The notes beneath the pieces are model-generated. The model saw only the letters and a program-made list of their open reading frames with translations. It was not told the DNA's origin and did not search any database. Below are positions 1-11,382 of a stretch of DNA of 64,000 nucleotides, in pieces. Origin of the DNA: Bathymodiolus brooksi (Eukaryota; Mollusca; Bivalvia; Mytilida; Modiolidae). Each line of letters begins with the position of its first letter. Positions within the stretch are counted from its first letter, which is position 1. The position numbers and the translations under genes are program-made. Location of the stretch: NCBI GenBank assembly GCA_963680875.1, contig OY804575.1:35375103-35439102 (forward strand), in the 5' to 3' direction.

Positions 1-1740
1 TAAAATATCTCTCACAGAAGCATTTGATTCATGTCAGGACTCCTGAGGAGTACAACTAGTTTTAAGTGATCTTCTACACAGTCTAAATTATAGCTTTTTA
101 TATGGATGATTTAAATAAAATGAGATTCTGTCAAGTTTAGAATAATGTTTGAAAAAATTAAAAGTGCCAATACTGCAATAGCATTTTATGTGCTTTTAAT
201 TTTATGTAATAAAGCATTTTTGTTCATTTTAAATGATCTCATGCTTTAATATCTATTAGGTGTTAATACTAGAGACATTCTCTGACAAGGGAACATGTTT
301 TCTAGGTTCATTAGCTATTGGAGATTAATTGACTTGATAAAGTTTATGATAAATTTTATCTATTTTCTTATAGATAATTTATGGTTGACCATGTAAATGT
401 TGCACTCCTGACATAAGTATTTAAAAATCATTGAAATTTGATATAATCAATTTTTTAAGTATCCAAAAAATACTTGTAATTGTACATTAAACATCTATTT
501 TCAATATTAATTTAGATTAATACATGTTTTAAATGTTTTTGTATAGTATATTTCAAAAATAAGTTGGGAATTTTCGAGAAGTATGGCTGTAAACAAGTTA
601 CAAATAACTAAAAAAATGTTACTTTAAGAAACAATTATCATTAAAACTTGGTAAAACTAATGCTTGAAAGAACACCAACTGATTTTTCCCCCTGTGAATT
701 GTTTTTAAGTTAATAACTCTTCTTTTTCTTGATGGCAATATAATGTCAGGAGTGCAACATATCCTGATAAAATAGTACCATTGATAAATTAATGATAATT
801 TATAATAAATTGTCTTTTCTAGCCTATAAAAATATTCGAATTATTTCTTTATGATTTATCTAATATATTAGAGTGGTATAATACAAATTTTCAAATGTAA
901 TTAAAAATATTGCTGCTAAAACTGGGTATTAAAGAAGTGGTATGGCAAAAAATTGTTACAAATTTCCAAATACTGTCATGTCTGTACAAATATTTCATTG
1001 AAACAGGTAAAAATTATTGTATGAGTTAACAGTAACATCACTGTTCAATGTTGGCATTTTAAAATGTGATATTTTCTTCTTCTTTTTTCTTTATTATAAA
1101 ATGTCAGGAGTGCAACAAAAATAGACAAAATGTTTTTTCTACAACCAATTATTTTGCAATCGTTCAAAGAATCAATGTGATTTTTTTTTACAAATGGCTA
1201 CTTATCTTTAAAGTTTGAAAATTTTGCTCTCTTAAGTAAAAATTTTTGTTATTATTTTGATAATAAAAACTTTATCAGGTAGATTGGACAAAAATATTGA
1301 GAATTTTTCATAAAAAATTGCTTTTAAGAAAAACTACAACTACCAATAACCCAATATTTTGCACAAAAAGTCATTTATATCAGTTGCATTGTTTGAGAAA
1401 CCATTATACAAAATAATTGAGACTACAGATTGTTTAACTGATATAGAATAAGTATGTGTTTTACCGGTACATGTTTTTTATGCCAATTTGTGTTAAATAA
1501 AAGGTTCTTAAAAATTTATTGCTTATCTGTTCATAGTTTCTTTCTTGTTTCATTTACTTCATTGTATACAACATTGAAAATTATCAGCAGCAAGTTTTTA
1601 GGAGTGAGTTTAATTTGGACATTTTTTTCACATGTTGGAGCCATTTTTTTTAATCAGCCCTTAATGAAATTTAGAACTAATAGATATTTATAAATCATGA
1701 AAGCTAGAATTCAGTAGCCTCCTCTCTTCTAAGATAAATA
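1..1740. other. AT-rich non-coding stretch with a degenerate ~358-bp repeat
   Basis: No supportable gene; open frames here are short and of low complexity. The 16-mer TGTCAGGAGTGCAACA occurs on the plus strand at 744-759 and 1102-1117 (358 bp apart) and inverted at 398-413. A related interrupted palindrome TCAGGACTCCTGA lies at 34-46. The DNA before the two plus copies (about 540-743 and 895-1101) shares weak similarity, for example 'ggc..aaacaa.ttacaaat', so this looks like an old tandem duplication. No function can be assigned. Confidence 0.4.
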
Positions 1741-1759
1741 TGATATCTTTAAAATTAGT

Positions 1760-1936
1760 ACTGATGTTGTGAGACCGAATCTCGATCAGGTCAAGGTGTA
1801 CAACATTTGTCAGTTTGTCAGTGACTTGCGACGGGTCTTCTGGCTTCCTCCACCAATAAAACTGACTGCCACAATATAACTGAAATATTGTTGAAAGTGG
1901 CATTAAACACCATCTGTCATCAAACAAGCAAACAAA
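1760..1936 (+). mobile_element. tRNA-derived SINE copy, 5'-truncated
   Basis: This copy begins at the B-box region (gatgttgtgagaccgaat), continues through the conserved body (cctccaccaataaaactgac, then caatataactgaaatattg) and ends in gaaagtggcattaaacac plus a short CAAA-rich tail. The same family recurs about ten times in the window in both orientations. The A box and the first ~40 bases of full copies are missing. Confidence 0.75.
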
Positions 1937-2143
1937 TTAAAATTAAGTACATGTACTGTATGATAGTCTAAAATATGGATTTGATTCATCCATCAGTTTG
2001 TAATTTCTCTCCAGACATCCCTCCCTCAATAGGTCAAGTAGCCACGATATAACTGAAAGATTGCTAAATGTAACAATAAACTGTATTAACCCTTACCAGA
2101 AAAATATTGAAATTTCAAGATGTTTGTGCACTTCTGATAGCCT

Positions 2144-2658
2144 TATTTGTTACATCTTTGCTAGCCAAGGGTTACGATTCGGGTCCCCCTTCTCTCCACC
2201 CTTGGCGGATCTAGAATATATTTTGAAATTCGCACACAATGCCACCTGGTGGTTTATTGAAGTTGCGCCCCTTAGATAGTCGTCATCGCCAGCCAATCAG
2301 AATCGTTTTGTTATACGTATGTTGGAGAGTTGAAAATGGCAGCGCCCAGTGAAGAAAAATTTATTTGTGATAAATTTAATTTGGAAGCACTTACTGTCAA
2401 CCAAGTGAAAAGTTTCAAAGCTTTGGCAGACGGGAAAGATATTTTCATTGGAACCAAAACGGGAAGTGGCATCTTTGCTTACATTTCGTTGATAACATGT
2501 GCTCCGTGTAAAACGTCTTCTGATTGGATATGTGTACTGGTAGCCGTAACCAATGAAATATTAAAGCGTGAATCCTCAAAATGTATTCTAGATCCGCCAA
2601 GGGTGGAGGGAAGGGGGACCCGAATCGTAACCCTTGGCTAGCGAAGATGTATTTGTTA
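2144..2658. mobile_element. Non-autonomous TIR transposon with 9-bp target duplication (Pack-MULE-like)
   Basis: Two 74-bp terminal inverted repeats, 2153-2226 and 2576-2649, match with only a few differences and begin CATCTTTGCTAGCC / CATCTTCGCTAGCC. They are flanked by an exact 9-bp direct repeat TATTTGTTA (2144-2152 and 2650-2658). The element proper is 497 bp. Long TIRs plus a 9-bp target duplication are typical of Mutator-like elements; an 8-bp reading would fit hAT. The interior is not transposase but carries a helicase-like gene start, so this resembles gene capture by a MITE. Confidence 0.75.
2336..2641 (+). pseudogene. 5' fragment of a RecQ-like DNA helicase gene captured in a TIR element
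   Basis: From the ATG at 2336 the frame starts MAAPSEEKFICDKFNLEAL and continues to GKDIFIGTKTGSG, which resembles the N-terminal Q-motif plus Walker A (GxxGxGKS) of RecQ-family helicases. The invariant Lys after GSG is replaced by Ile-Phe, and the frame then runs into the right inverted repeat, so no helicase can be made. A CCAATCAG box lies about 40 bases before the ATG, suggesting that promoter sequence was captured as well. Assignment rests on this short motif region only. Confidence 0.45.
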
Positions 2659-3245
2659 AGGAAAAATTGATTTCCAGTTTTCAATGTTTAAAAATACTTC
2701 AATAATCTTGTTTTGTTCAGGAATGACAATAATTTATATGAATTAAATCTGGTATGAATGGAAGCAAGTAGCATGTGATCAGGTTAAATCATTATTAATG
2801 GACAGCCACTTCCTAAATCAACAAAGTGAAAGGTAACTGACAAAATCTGTTTTGGTCTGTACAGCCAGTAATGATCTTTTTGCATGCTTATGTGATATAA
2901 ATGGTGTCTAGTCAGGGATGGTGTTGTGTAATCAATCTGTAGTCATTGTTAATTCTGTATAAAGATGTTTCTGACAAGGTTAATTTGAGGAATAAAGATT
3001 GAAGTCATGATTGATGCTAGAATCATATGTCTTAAGTTTTTCTTGTCAATTTCTGTTGGCCAGTTCTTTTTTATAGTGATGTAGACAATTAACCATTATA
3101 CAGTGAGACCTGTCTTAAGCAAACCTTCTTGGCACCAGATTTTGTGTTTGGTTTTTACAGGTTAAATTAACAAAGATTTCCAAAATTGGGACTTTATTTA
3201 AAGTTTGTTTTATACAATACTTCTAAGGTTGGTTAGAGAGAGAGT
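2659..3245. other. Non-coding, nothing recognised
   Basis: AT-rich sequence with no coding signal, repeat or RNA motif that I can support. Confidence 0.5.
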
Positions 3246-3478
3246 TATGGTGTTTAGCACCACTATCAACAATATTTGAGTTATATCGTGGTTGTCAGTT
3301 TTGTTGAAGGAGGAAACTGGAAAACCACTAACCTGGGGCAAGTCAATTTATCACATAAAGTTGTATCAAGTACACCTCACCATAAGTAGAATTCAAACTC
3401 ACAACTTTAGTGGTGATAGGCACTGATTGCATAGGTAGTTGTAAATCTAATATACGATCACGACCATGACGGCCCAGA
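3246..3478 (-). mobile_element. tRNA-derived SINE, near full length
   Basis: Reverse-complement copy of the window's main SINE. Reading on the minus strand it has the tRNA-like head (cgtcatggtcgtgatcg), a degraded B box (gtgagtttgaattctactta), the central body and the end gtgctaaacaccataac. Divergence from other copies is substantial, so this is an old insertion. Confidence 0.7.
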
Positions 3479-4259
3479 TAAAGTTGGTGTTATTAAGCGT
3501 CAATTAATGTTTTGTACAGTATTCTGTTTTATTCAGGGTTTGGTTTATACAGTTTTCTCTGTATTTTAGAGTTTTATTAGCAAACTGTTACCTGTAGATA
3601 CTTAAATGAAGTACATTTTAAGAACACAATTACATGATTTTTGTATTTTTGATTGAGTGCATCCCAGAGGGAATCCCAGGATATATAAATAGGACCTAGT
3701 TTCTTCCCATTGCTCCATTACAGTGCTAACTTTTGGCTTTTTATCTACAATAATTATTGTTTGTAAATTTGTTCTCATCATAAATATAGATGAAATATTG
3801 TTTACTTGATATTAAACAACAATCAATTATATAAATATTAAGTGTTGCAAAATGCAATTTTTTTTCTCACTATAAAGAGCTGTCATTAGGAGGATAACTG
3901 GGGAAAAAATTGGGACAAATAACACAAAGCTACATTTATATGATTTATACTGGAATGAAACCTTTTTCTTTTTAGCTCACCTGACCCAAAGGGTCAGGTG
4001 AGCTATTGCCATCACTTGGCGTCCGTCGTACGTCGTAAACTTTTTCAAAAATTTTCTCCTCTGAAAGTACTAAACCAATGGAAACCAAACTTGGTCTGAA
4101 TCATCACTAGGGTGTCTAGTTTCAAAATTGTGTCCGGTGATGCCGTGCACCAACCAACATGGCCGCTGTTACTAAAAATAGAACATATGGTAAAATTGCA
4201 GGTTTTGGGTAATAACTCAAAAACCGTTAATAATATCAAAAATCTGACATGGGGTAAAA

Positions 4260-4815
4260 ATGATCAGCACATCAAGATCTACCTACCCTGCAATTTTGAA
4301 GTAAATCTGATTGCCCATCTTGGAGTTATTGCCCTTTTTTCATCAAATTTGTAAAATTTTAATACTTTTCGTCTTATATTTCAAAAACTATAAGAGATAA
4401 AGGTTAACTTTAAATTGCAAAAATGTGCGGCATATCAAGATCTACCCACCCTGCAATTTTGAAGTAAATCCCATTACCCATTTTGGAGTTATTTCCCTTT
4501 TTTCATCAAATTTTCAAAATTTTAATACTTTTCGTCCTTTATTTCAAAAACTATAAGAGACAGGTGGTAAGTTGAAACTGCAAACATGTTCAGCATGTCA
4601 AGATCTATCTACCCTGCAATTTTGAAGTAAATTTGATTACCGATCTTGGAGTTATTGCCCTTTTTTCATCAATTTTTTTTTTAATTTTAATACTTTTCGT
4701 CTTATATTTCAAAAACTATTTAGAGATAGATGTTAAGTTTAAATTGCAAAAATGTGCAGCATGTCAAGATCTACCTACCCTGCAATTTTGAAGTAAATCC
4801 CATTACCCATTTTGA
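4260..4815 (+). repeat. ~165-bp tandem repeat, left block
   Basis: Units share 'aagatctacctaccctgc' (near 4276, 4438, 4603 and 4768), then 'aattttgaagtaaatc', 'ggagttattgcccttttttc' and 'atttcaaaaactat'. The same unit reappears at 10425-10750, so the 312-bp array appears to have expanded between two halves of this repeat. Confidence 0.7.
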
Positions 4816-7800
4816 CCGATTATGCAAATTAGAAAAAAGGGGGGATGAAATTTAAAAAAAATCTTCTCCTCTGAAACTACTGAGCCAATCTCAACCAAAC
4901 TTTGCTGAAATGATCCTTAGGTGGTCCCCTTTCAAAATTGCGTCCATCTGCGCCGTCCTGTATCCAAGATGGTCGCCATTACTAAAAATAGAAATTTCTT
5001 CAAATGACCAAAACTGCTCTATTTTAAGCCAGAAAGTGCCCAAATTTGAACTGTATAAGCATAATGATGAGCTTTTTAACATATATTACGGGATTTTTTA
5101 TGAACTTTGCACTTTTGCCTATTTTGACCAATTATGCAAATTAGAAAAAAGGGGGGATGAAATTTAAAAAAAATCTTCTCCTCTGAAACTACTGAGCCAA
5201 TCTCAACTAAACTTTGCTGAAATGATCCTTGGGTGGTCCCCTTTCAAAATTGTGTCCGTCAGCGCCGTCCTGTATCCAAGATGGCCGCCATTACTAAAAG
5301 TAAAAATTTCTTCAAATGGCCAAAACTGCTCTATTTTAAGCCAGAAAGTGCCCAAATTTGAACTGTATAAGCATAATGATGAGCTTTTTAACATATATTA
5401 CGGGATTTTTTTATGAACTTTGAACTTTTGCCTATTTTGACCGATTATGCAAATTAGAAAAAAGGGGGGATGAAAATAAAAAAAATCTTCTCCTCTGAAA
5501 CTACTGTGCCAATCTCAACCAAACTTTGCTGAAATGATCCTTGGGTGGTCCCCTTTCAAAACTGTGTCCATCAGCGCCGTCCTGTATCCAAGATGGCTGC
5601 CATGACTAAAAATAGAAATTTCTTCAAATGGCCAAAACTGCTCTATTTTAAGCCAGAAAGTGCCCAAATTTGAACTGTATAAGCATAATGATGAGCTTTT
5701 TAACTTATATTACGGGATTTTTATGAACTTTGAACTTTTGTCTATTTTGACCGATTATGCAAATTAGAAAAAAGGGGGGATGAAATTAAAAAAAAATCTT
5801 CTCCTCTGAAACTACTGTGCCAATCTCAACCAAACTTTGCTGAAATGATCCTTAGGTGGTCCCCTTTCAAAATTGTGTCCGTCAGCGCCGTCCTGTATCC
5901 AAGATGGCCGCCATGACTATAAATAGAAATTTCTTCAAATGGCCAAAACTGCTCTATTTTAAGCCAGAAAGTGCCCAAATTTGAACTGTATAAGCATAAT
6001 GATGAGCTTTTTAACATATATTAAGGTTTTTTTTATGAACTTTGAACTTTTGCCGATTTTGACCGATTATGCAAATTAGAAAAAAGGGGGGATGAAATTT
6101 AAAAAAAATCTTCTCCTCTGAAACTACTGAGCCAATCTCAACTAAACTTTGCTGAAATGATCCTTGGGTGGTCCCCTTTCAAAATTGTGTCCGTCAGCGC
6201 CGTCCTGTATCCAAGATGGCCGCCATTACTAAAAGTAGAAATTTCTTCAAATGGCCAAAACTGCTCTATTTTAAGCCAGAAAGTGCCCAAATTTGAACTG
6301 TATAAGCATAATGATGAGCTTTTTAACATATATTACGGGATTTTTTTATGAACTTTGAACTTTTGCCTATTTTGACCGATTATGCAAATTAGAAAAAAGG
6401 GGGGATGAAAATAAAAAAAATCTTCTCCTCTGAAACTACTGTGCCAATCTCAACCAAACTTTGCTGAAATGATCCTTGGGTGGTCCCCTTTCAAAATTGT
6501 GTCCATCAGCGCCGTCCTGTATCCAAGATGGCTGCCATGACTAAAAATAGAAATTTCTTCAAATGGCCAAAACTGCTCTATTTTAAGCCAGAAAGTGCCC
6601 AAATTTGAACTGTATAAGCATAATGATGAGCTTTTTAACTTATATTACGGGATTTTTATGAACTTTGAACTTTTGTCTATTTTGACCGATTATGCAAATT
6701 AGAAAAAAGGGGGGATGAAATTAAAAAAAAATCTTCTCCTCTGAAACTACTGTGCCAATCTCAACCAAACCTTGCTGAAATGATCCTTAGGTGGTCCCCT
6801 TTCAAAATTGTGTCCGTCAGCGCCGTCCTGTATCCAAGATGGCCGCCATGACTATAAATAGAAATTTCTTCAAATGGCCAAAACTGCTCTATTTTAAGCC
6901 AGAAAGTGCCCAAATTTGAACTGTATAAGCATAATGATGAGCTTTTTAACATATATTATGTTTTTTTTTATGAACTTTGAACTTTTGCCGATTTTGACCG
7001 ATTATGCAAATTAGAAAAAAGGGGGGATGAAATTAAAAAAAATCTTCTCCTCTGAAACTACTGAGCCAATCTCAACTAAACTTTGCTGAAATGATCCTTG
7101 GGTGGTCCCCTTTCAAAATTGTGTCCGTCAGCGCCGTCCTGTATCCAAGATGGCCGCCATGACTAAAAACAGAAATTTCTTCAAATGGCCAAAACTGCTC
7201 TATTTTAAGCCAGAAAGTGTCCAAATTTGAACTGTATAAGCATAATGTTGAGCTTTTTAACATATATTACGGGATTTTTTATGAACTTTGAACTTTTGCC
7301 TATTTTGACCAATTATGCAAATTAGAAAAAAGGGGGATGAAATTAAAAAAAAATCTTCTCCACTGAAACTACTGTGCCAATCTCAACCAAACTTTGCTGA
7401 AATGATCCTTGGGTGGTCTCCTTTCAAAATTGTGTCTATCAGTGCCGTCCTGTATCCATGATGGCCGCCATTACTAAAAATAGAAATTTCTTCAAATGGC
7501 CAAAACTGCTCTATTTTAAGCCAGAAAGTGCCCAAATTTGAACTGTATAAGCATAATGATGAGCTTTTTAACATATATTACGGGATTTTTTATGAACTTT
7601 GAACTTTTGCCTATTTTGACCGATTATGCAAATTAGAAAAAAGGGGGGATGAAATTAAAAAAAAATCTTCTCCTCTGAAACTACTGAGCCAATCTCAACT
7701 AAACTTTGCTGAAATGATCCTTGGGTGGTCCCCTTTCAAAATTGTGTCCGTCAGCGCCGTCCTGTATCCAAGATGGCCGCCATTACTAAAAGCAGAAATT

Positions 7801-10250
7801 TCTTCAAATGGCCAAAACTGCTCTATTTTAAGCCAGAAAGTGCCCAAATTTGAACTGTATAAGCATAATGATGAGCTTTTTAACATATATTACGGGATTT
7901 TTTTATGAACTTTGAACTTTTGCCTATTTTGACCGATTATGCAAATTAGAAAAAAGGGGGGATGAAAATAAAAAAAATCTTCTCCTCTGAAACTACTGTG
8001 CCAATCTCAACCAAACTTTGCTGAAATGATCCTTGGGTGGTCCCCTTTCAAAACTGTGTCCATCAGCGCCGTCCTGTATCCAAGATGGCTGCCATGACTA
8101 AAAATAGAAATTTCTTCAAATGGCCAAAACTGCTCTATTTTAAGCCAGAAAGTGCCCAAATTTGAACTGTATAAGCATAATGATGAGCTTTTTAACATAT
8201 ATTAAGGTTTTTTTTATGAACTTTGAACTTTTGCCGATTTTGACCGATTATGCAAATTAGAAAAAAGGGGGGATGAAATTTAAAAAAAATCTTCTCCTCT
8301 GAAACTACTGAGCCAATCTCAACTAAACTTTGCTGAAATGATCCTTGGGTGGTCCCCTTTCAAAATTGTGTCCGTCAGCGCCGTCCTGTATCCAAGATGG
8401 CCGCCATTACTAAAAGTAGAAATTTCTTCAAATGGCCAAAACTGCTCTATTTTAAGCCAGAAAGTGCCCAAATTTGAACTGTATAAGCATAATGATGAGC
8501 TTTTTAACATATATTACGGGATTTTTTTATGAACTTTGAACTTTTGCCTATTTTGACCGATTATGCAAATTAGAAAAAAGGGGGGATGAAAATAAAAAAA
8601 ATATTCTCCTCTGAAACTACTGTGCCAATCTCAACCAAACTTTGCTGAAATGATCCTTGGGTGGTCCCCTTTCAAAACTGTGTCCATCAGCGCCGTCCTG
8701 TATCCAAGATGGCTGCCATGACTAAAAATAGAAATTTCTTCAAATGGCCAAAACTGCTCTATTTTAAGCCAGAAAGTGCCCAAATTTGAACTGTATAAGC
8801 ATAATGATGAGCTTTTTAACTTATATTACGGGATTTTTATGAACTTTGAACTTTTGTCTATTTTGACCGATTATGCAAATTAGAAAAAAGGGGGGATGAA
8901 ATTAAAAAAAAATCTTCTCCTCTGAAACTACTGTGCCAATCTCAACCAAACTTTGCTGAAATGATCCTTAGGTGGTCCCCTTTCAAAATTGTGTCCGTCA
9001 GCGCCGTCCTGTATCCAAGATGGCCGCCATGACTATAAATAGAAATTTCTTCAAATGGCCAAAACTGCTCTATTTTAAGCCAGAAAGTGCCCAAATTTGA
9101 ACTGTATAAGCATAATGATGAGCTTTTTAACATATATTATGGATTTTTTTATGAACTTTGAACTTTTGCCGATTTTGACCGATTATGCAAATTAGAAAAA
9201 AGGGGGGATGAAATTTAAAAAAATCTTCTCCTCTGAAACTACTGAGCCAATCTCAACTAAACTTTGCTGAAATGATCCTTGGGTGGTCCCCTTTCAAAAT
9301 TGTGTCCGTCAGCGCCGTCCTGTATCCAAGATGGCCGCCATGACTAAAAACAGAAATTTCTTCAAATGGCCAAAACTGCTCTATTTTAAGCCAGAAAGTG
9401 CCCAAATTTGAACTGTATAAGCATAATGATGAGCTTTTTAACATATATTACGGGATTTTTTTATGAACTTTGAACTTTTACCTATTTTGACCAATTCTGC
9501 AAATTAGAAAAAAGGGGGGATGAAATTAAAAAAAAATCTTCTCCTCTGAAACTACTGTGCCAATCTCAAACAAACTTTGCTGAAATGATCCTTGGGTGGT
9601 CCCCTTTCAAAATTGTGTCCATCAGTGCCGTCCTGTATCCATGATGGCCGCCATTACTAAAAATAGAAATTTCTTCAAATGGCCAAAACTGCTCTATTTT
9701 AAGCCAGAAAGTGCCCAAATTTGAACTGTATAAGCATAATGATGAGCTTTTTAACATATATTACGGGATTTTTTATGAACTTTGAACTTTTGCCTATTTT
9801 GACCGATTATGCAAATTAGAAAAAAGGGGGGATGAAATTAAAAAAAAATCTTCTCCTCTGAAACTACTGAGCCAATCTCAACCAAACTTTGCTGAAATGA
9901 TCCTTGGGTGGTCCCCTTTCAAAATTGTGTCCGTCAGCGCCGTCCTGTATCCAAGATGGCCGCCATTACTAAAAATAGAAATTTCTTCAAATGGCCAAAA
10001 CTGCTCTATTTTAAGCCAGAAAGTGCCCAAATTTGAACTGTATAAGCATAATGATGAGCTTTTTAACATATATTACAGGATTTTTTATGAACTATGAACT
10101 TTTTCCTATTTTGACCGATTATGCAAATTAGAAAAAAGGGGGGATGAAATTTAAAAAAAATCTTCTCCTCTGAAACTACTGTGCCAATCTCAACCAAACT
10201 TTGCTGAAATGATCCTTGGGTGGTCTTCCAAAATTGTGTCCGCCATTTCA
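4815..10250 (+). repeat. 312-bp satellite-like array, ~17 units, with higher-order order A-B-C-D-E
   Basis: The anchor 'gaccgattatgcaaatt' recurs from 4815 to 10118 at a spacing averaging 312 bp (17 intervals). Units differ by diagnostic bases: B has ATGGCTGCCATGAC, C has 'ccttaggtgg' with GACTATAAATAG, D has CTAAAAACAG and E has TATCCATGATGG. From about 5200 the order reads ABC-ABCDE-A(B/C hybrid)-ABCDE-A. Most units contain CCAAGATGGCCGCCAT. The array has no coding potential; a 63-codon antisense frame repeats in each unit only because the unit length is a multiple of three. Confidence 0.85.
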
Positions 10251-10424
10251 GAACACCGACCAAGATGGCCGCCACAGTCGAACTTAATTTAACATAGGAC
10301 CCTATGGGAAATTCCCATAAAAATCTTTTTGTCTGAAACCATTTGCTCAATAAGAACAAAATTTTGATGAAATAGTCATTGGATGGTTCTCTTCCAAAAA
10401 TGTGTCTGGCGGTTCGGCCCTTCG

Positions 10425-10760
10425 ATCACTTTTGAAGTAAATCTGATTACTCATCTTGGAGTTCTTGCCCTTTTTTCATCAAATTTATAAAAAAAAAATT
10501 AATACTTTTCACCTTATATTTCAAAAACTATAAGAGATAAAGGTTAAGTTTAAATTGCAAAAATTTGCAGCATGTCAAGATCTTCCTACCCTGCAATTTT
10601 GAAGTAAATCCCATTACCCATTTTGGAGTTATTGCCCTTTTTTCATCAAAATGTTCTCAATTTTAATACTATCATCTTGTATCTCAAAAACTATTAGAGA
10701 TAGAGGGAAAGTTTACACTGCAAAAATGTTCAGCATGTCAAGATCTACAAAAAATTTCCC
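10425..10760 (+). repeat. ~165-bp tandem repeat, right block
   Basis: About two diverged units matching 4260-4815, including 'aagatcttcctaccctgc' near 10577 and 'ggagttattgcccttttttc'. It marks the far side of the 312-bp array. Confidence 0.65.
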
Positions 10761-11151
10761 ACAGTTAAAAATATGCGACAACTGTGAAGAGTTATTCCTC
10801 TTGAAATGCATTTTTTTGTTGACTCACTGCTTTTGGTTACTCAAATAATCAAAGGGAAGCAACTCTATTACAAAATGTGAAGTAGGAAAAGCTAAATTTT
10901 GAGAATCATTGACATATATGTTTTTTTACAGCAATTTTGATAACTTACATTAAAGGGGGAACCCCTGCCCACATATTTTTGTAGAAGGGGTCTGCAATGA
11001 CGAAGGCTACATTTGTTAATTTTTTTTACCAAAGTTATCAAGTTTTATTGACTGATGTTGTTATTATACCCAGGTGAGCTATACAGGCTCCTGGTTTGAA
11101 TGTAGCCAACTGTAAGTCATCGTGCAACATTTGTGAAAAGCAATATTGTGT

Positions 11152-11382
11152 TTGTTTGATGGTGTTTAATACCACTTTCAGTTATATCGTGGCGGTCAGT
11201 TTTATTGGTGGAGGGGGCCGGAGAAAACCACAGACCTGTCACAAGTCACAGACAAACTTTATCACATGATGATGTACACCTCTCCCTGATCGAGATTCAA
11301 ATTCACAACATCAGTAGTGATAGGCACTGATTGCACAGGTAGTTGTAAATCCAACTACCATTCGATCATGACCACAACAGTC
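11152..11382 (-). mobile_element. tRNA-derived SINE, near full length
   Basis: Minus-strand copy. The 3' end is gtattaaacaccatcaaaca, the body contains ccaccaataaaactgaccgc, and the tRNA-like head is at 11290-11382. It sits just outside the right end of the compound element. Confidence 0.75.

Larger units (their letters stand above)
3974..11094. mobile_element. Compound hairpin-ended repetitive element (~7.1 kb) enclosing two tandem arrays
   Basis: The left end is a near-perfect hairpin: 14-base arms AGCTCACCTGACCC / GGGTCAGGTGAGCT around AAA at 3974-4004. The right end is ccaggtgagctatacaggctcctgg split at 11070-11094. Between them come a 165-bp repeat (4260-4815), an array of 312-bp units (4815-10250), a resumption of the 165-bp repeat (10425-10750) and an AT-rich tail. 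Shorter relatives occur at 44371 and 50514. No protein is encoded; short antisense frames repeated in each unit are artefacts. Class is unresolved. Confidence 0.6.

Noticed and set aside
4891..10097. Repeated ~63-codon antisense and sense frames in the 312-bp array
   Set aside because: The same frame reappears in each unit because the unit is 312 bp; no start context, no domain, and it is broken in several units.
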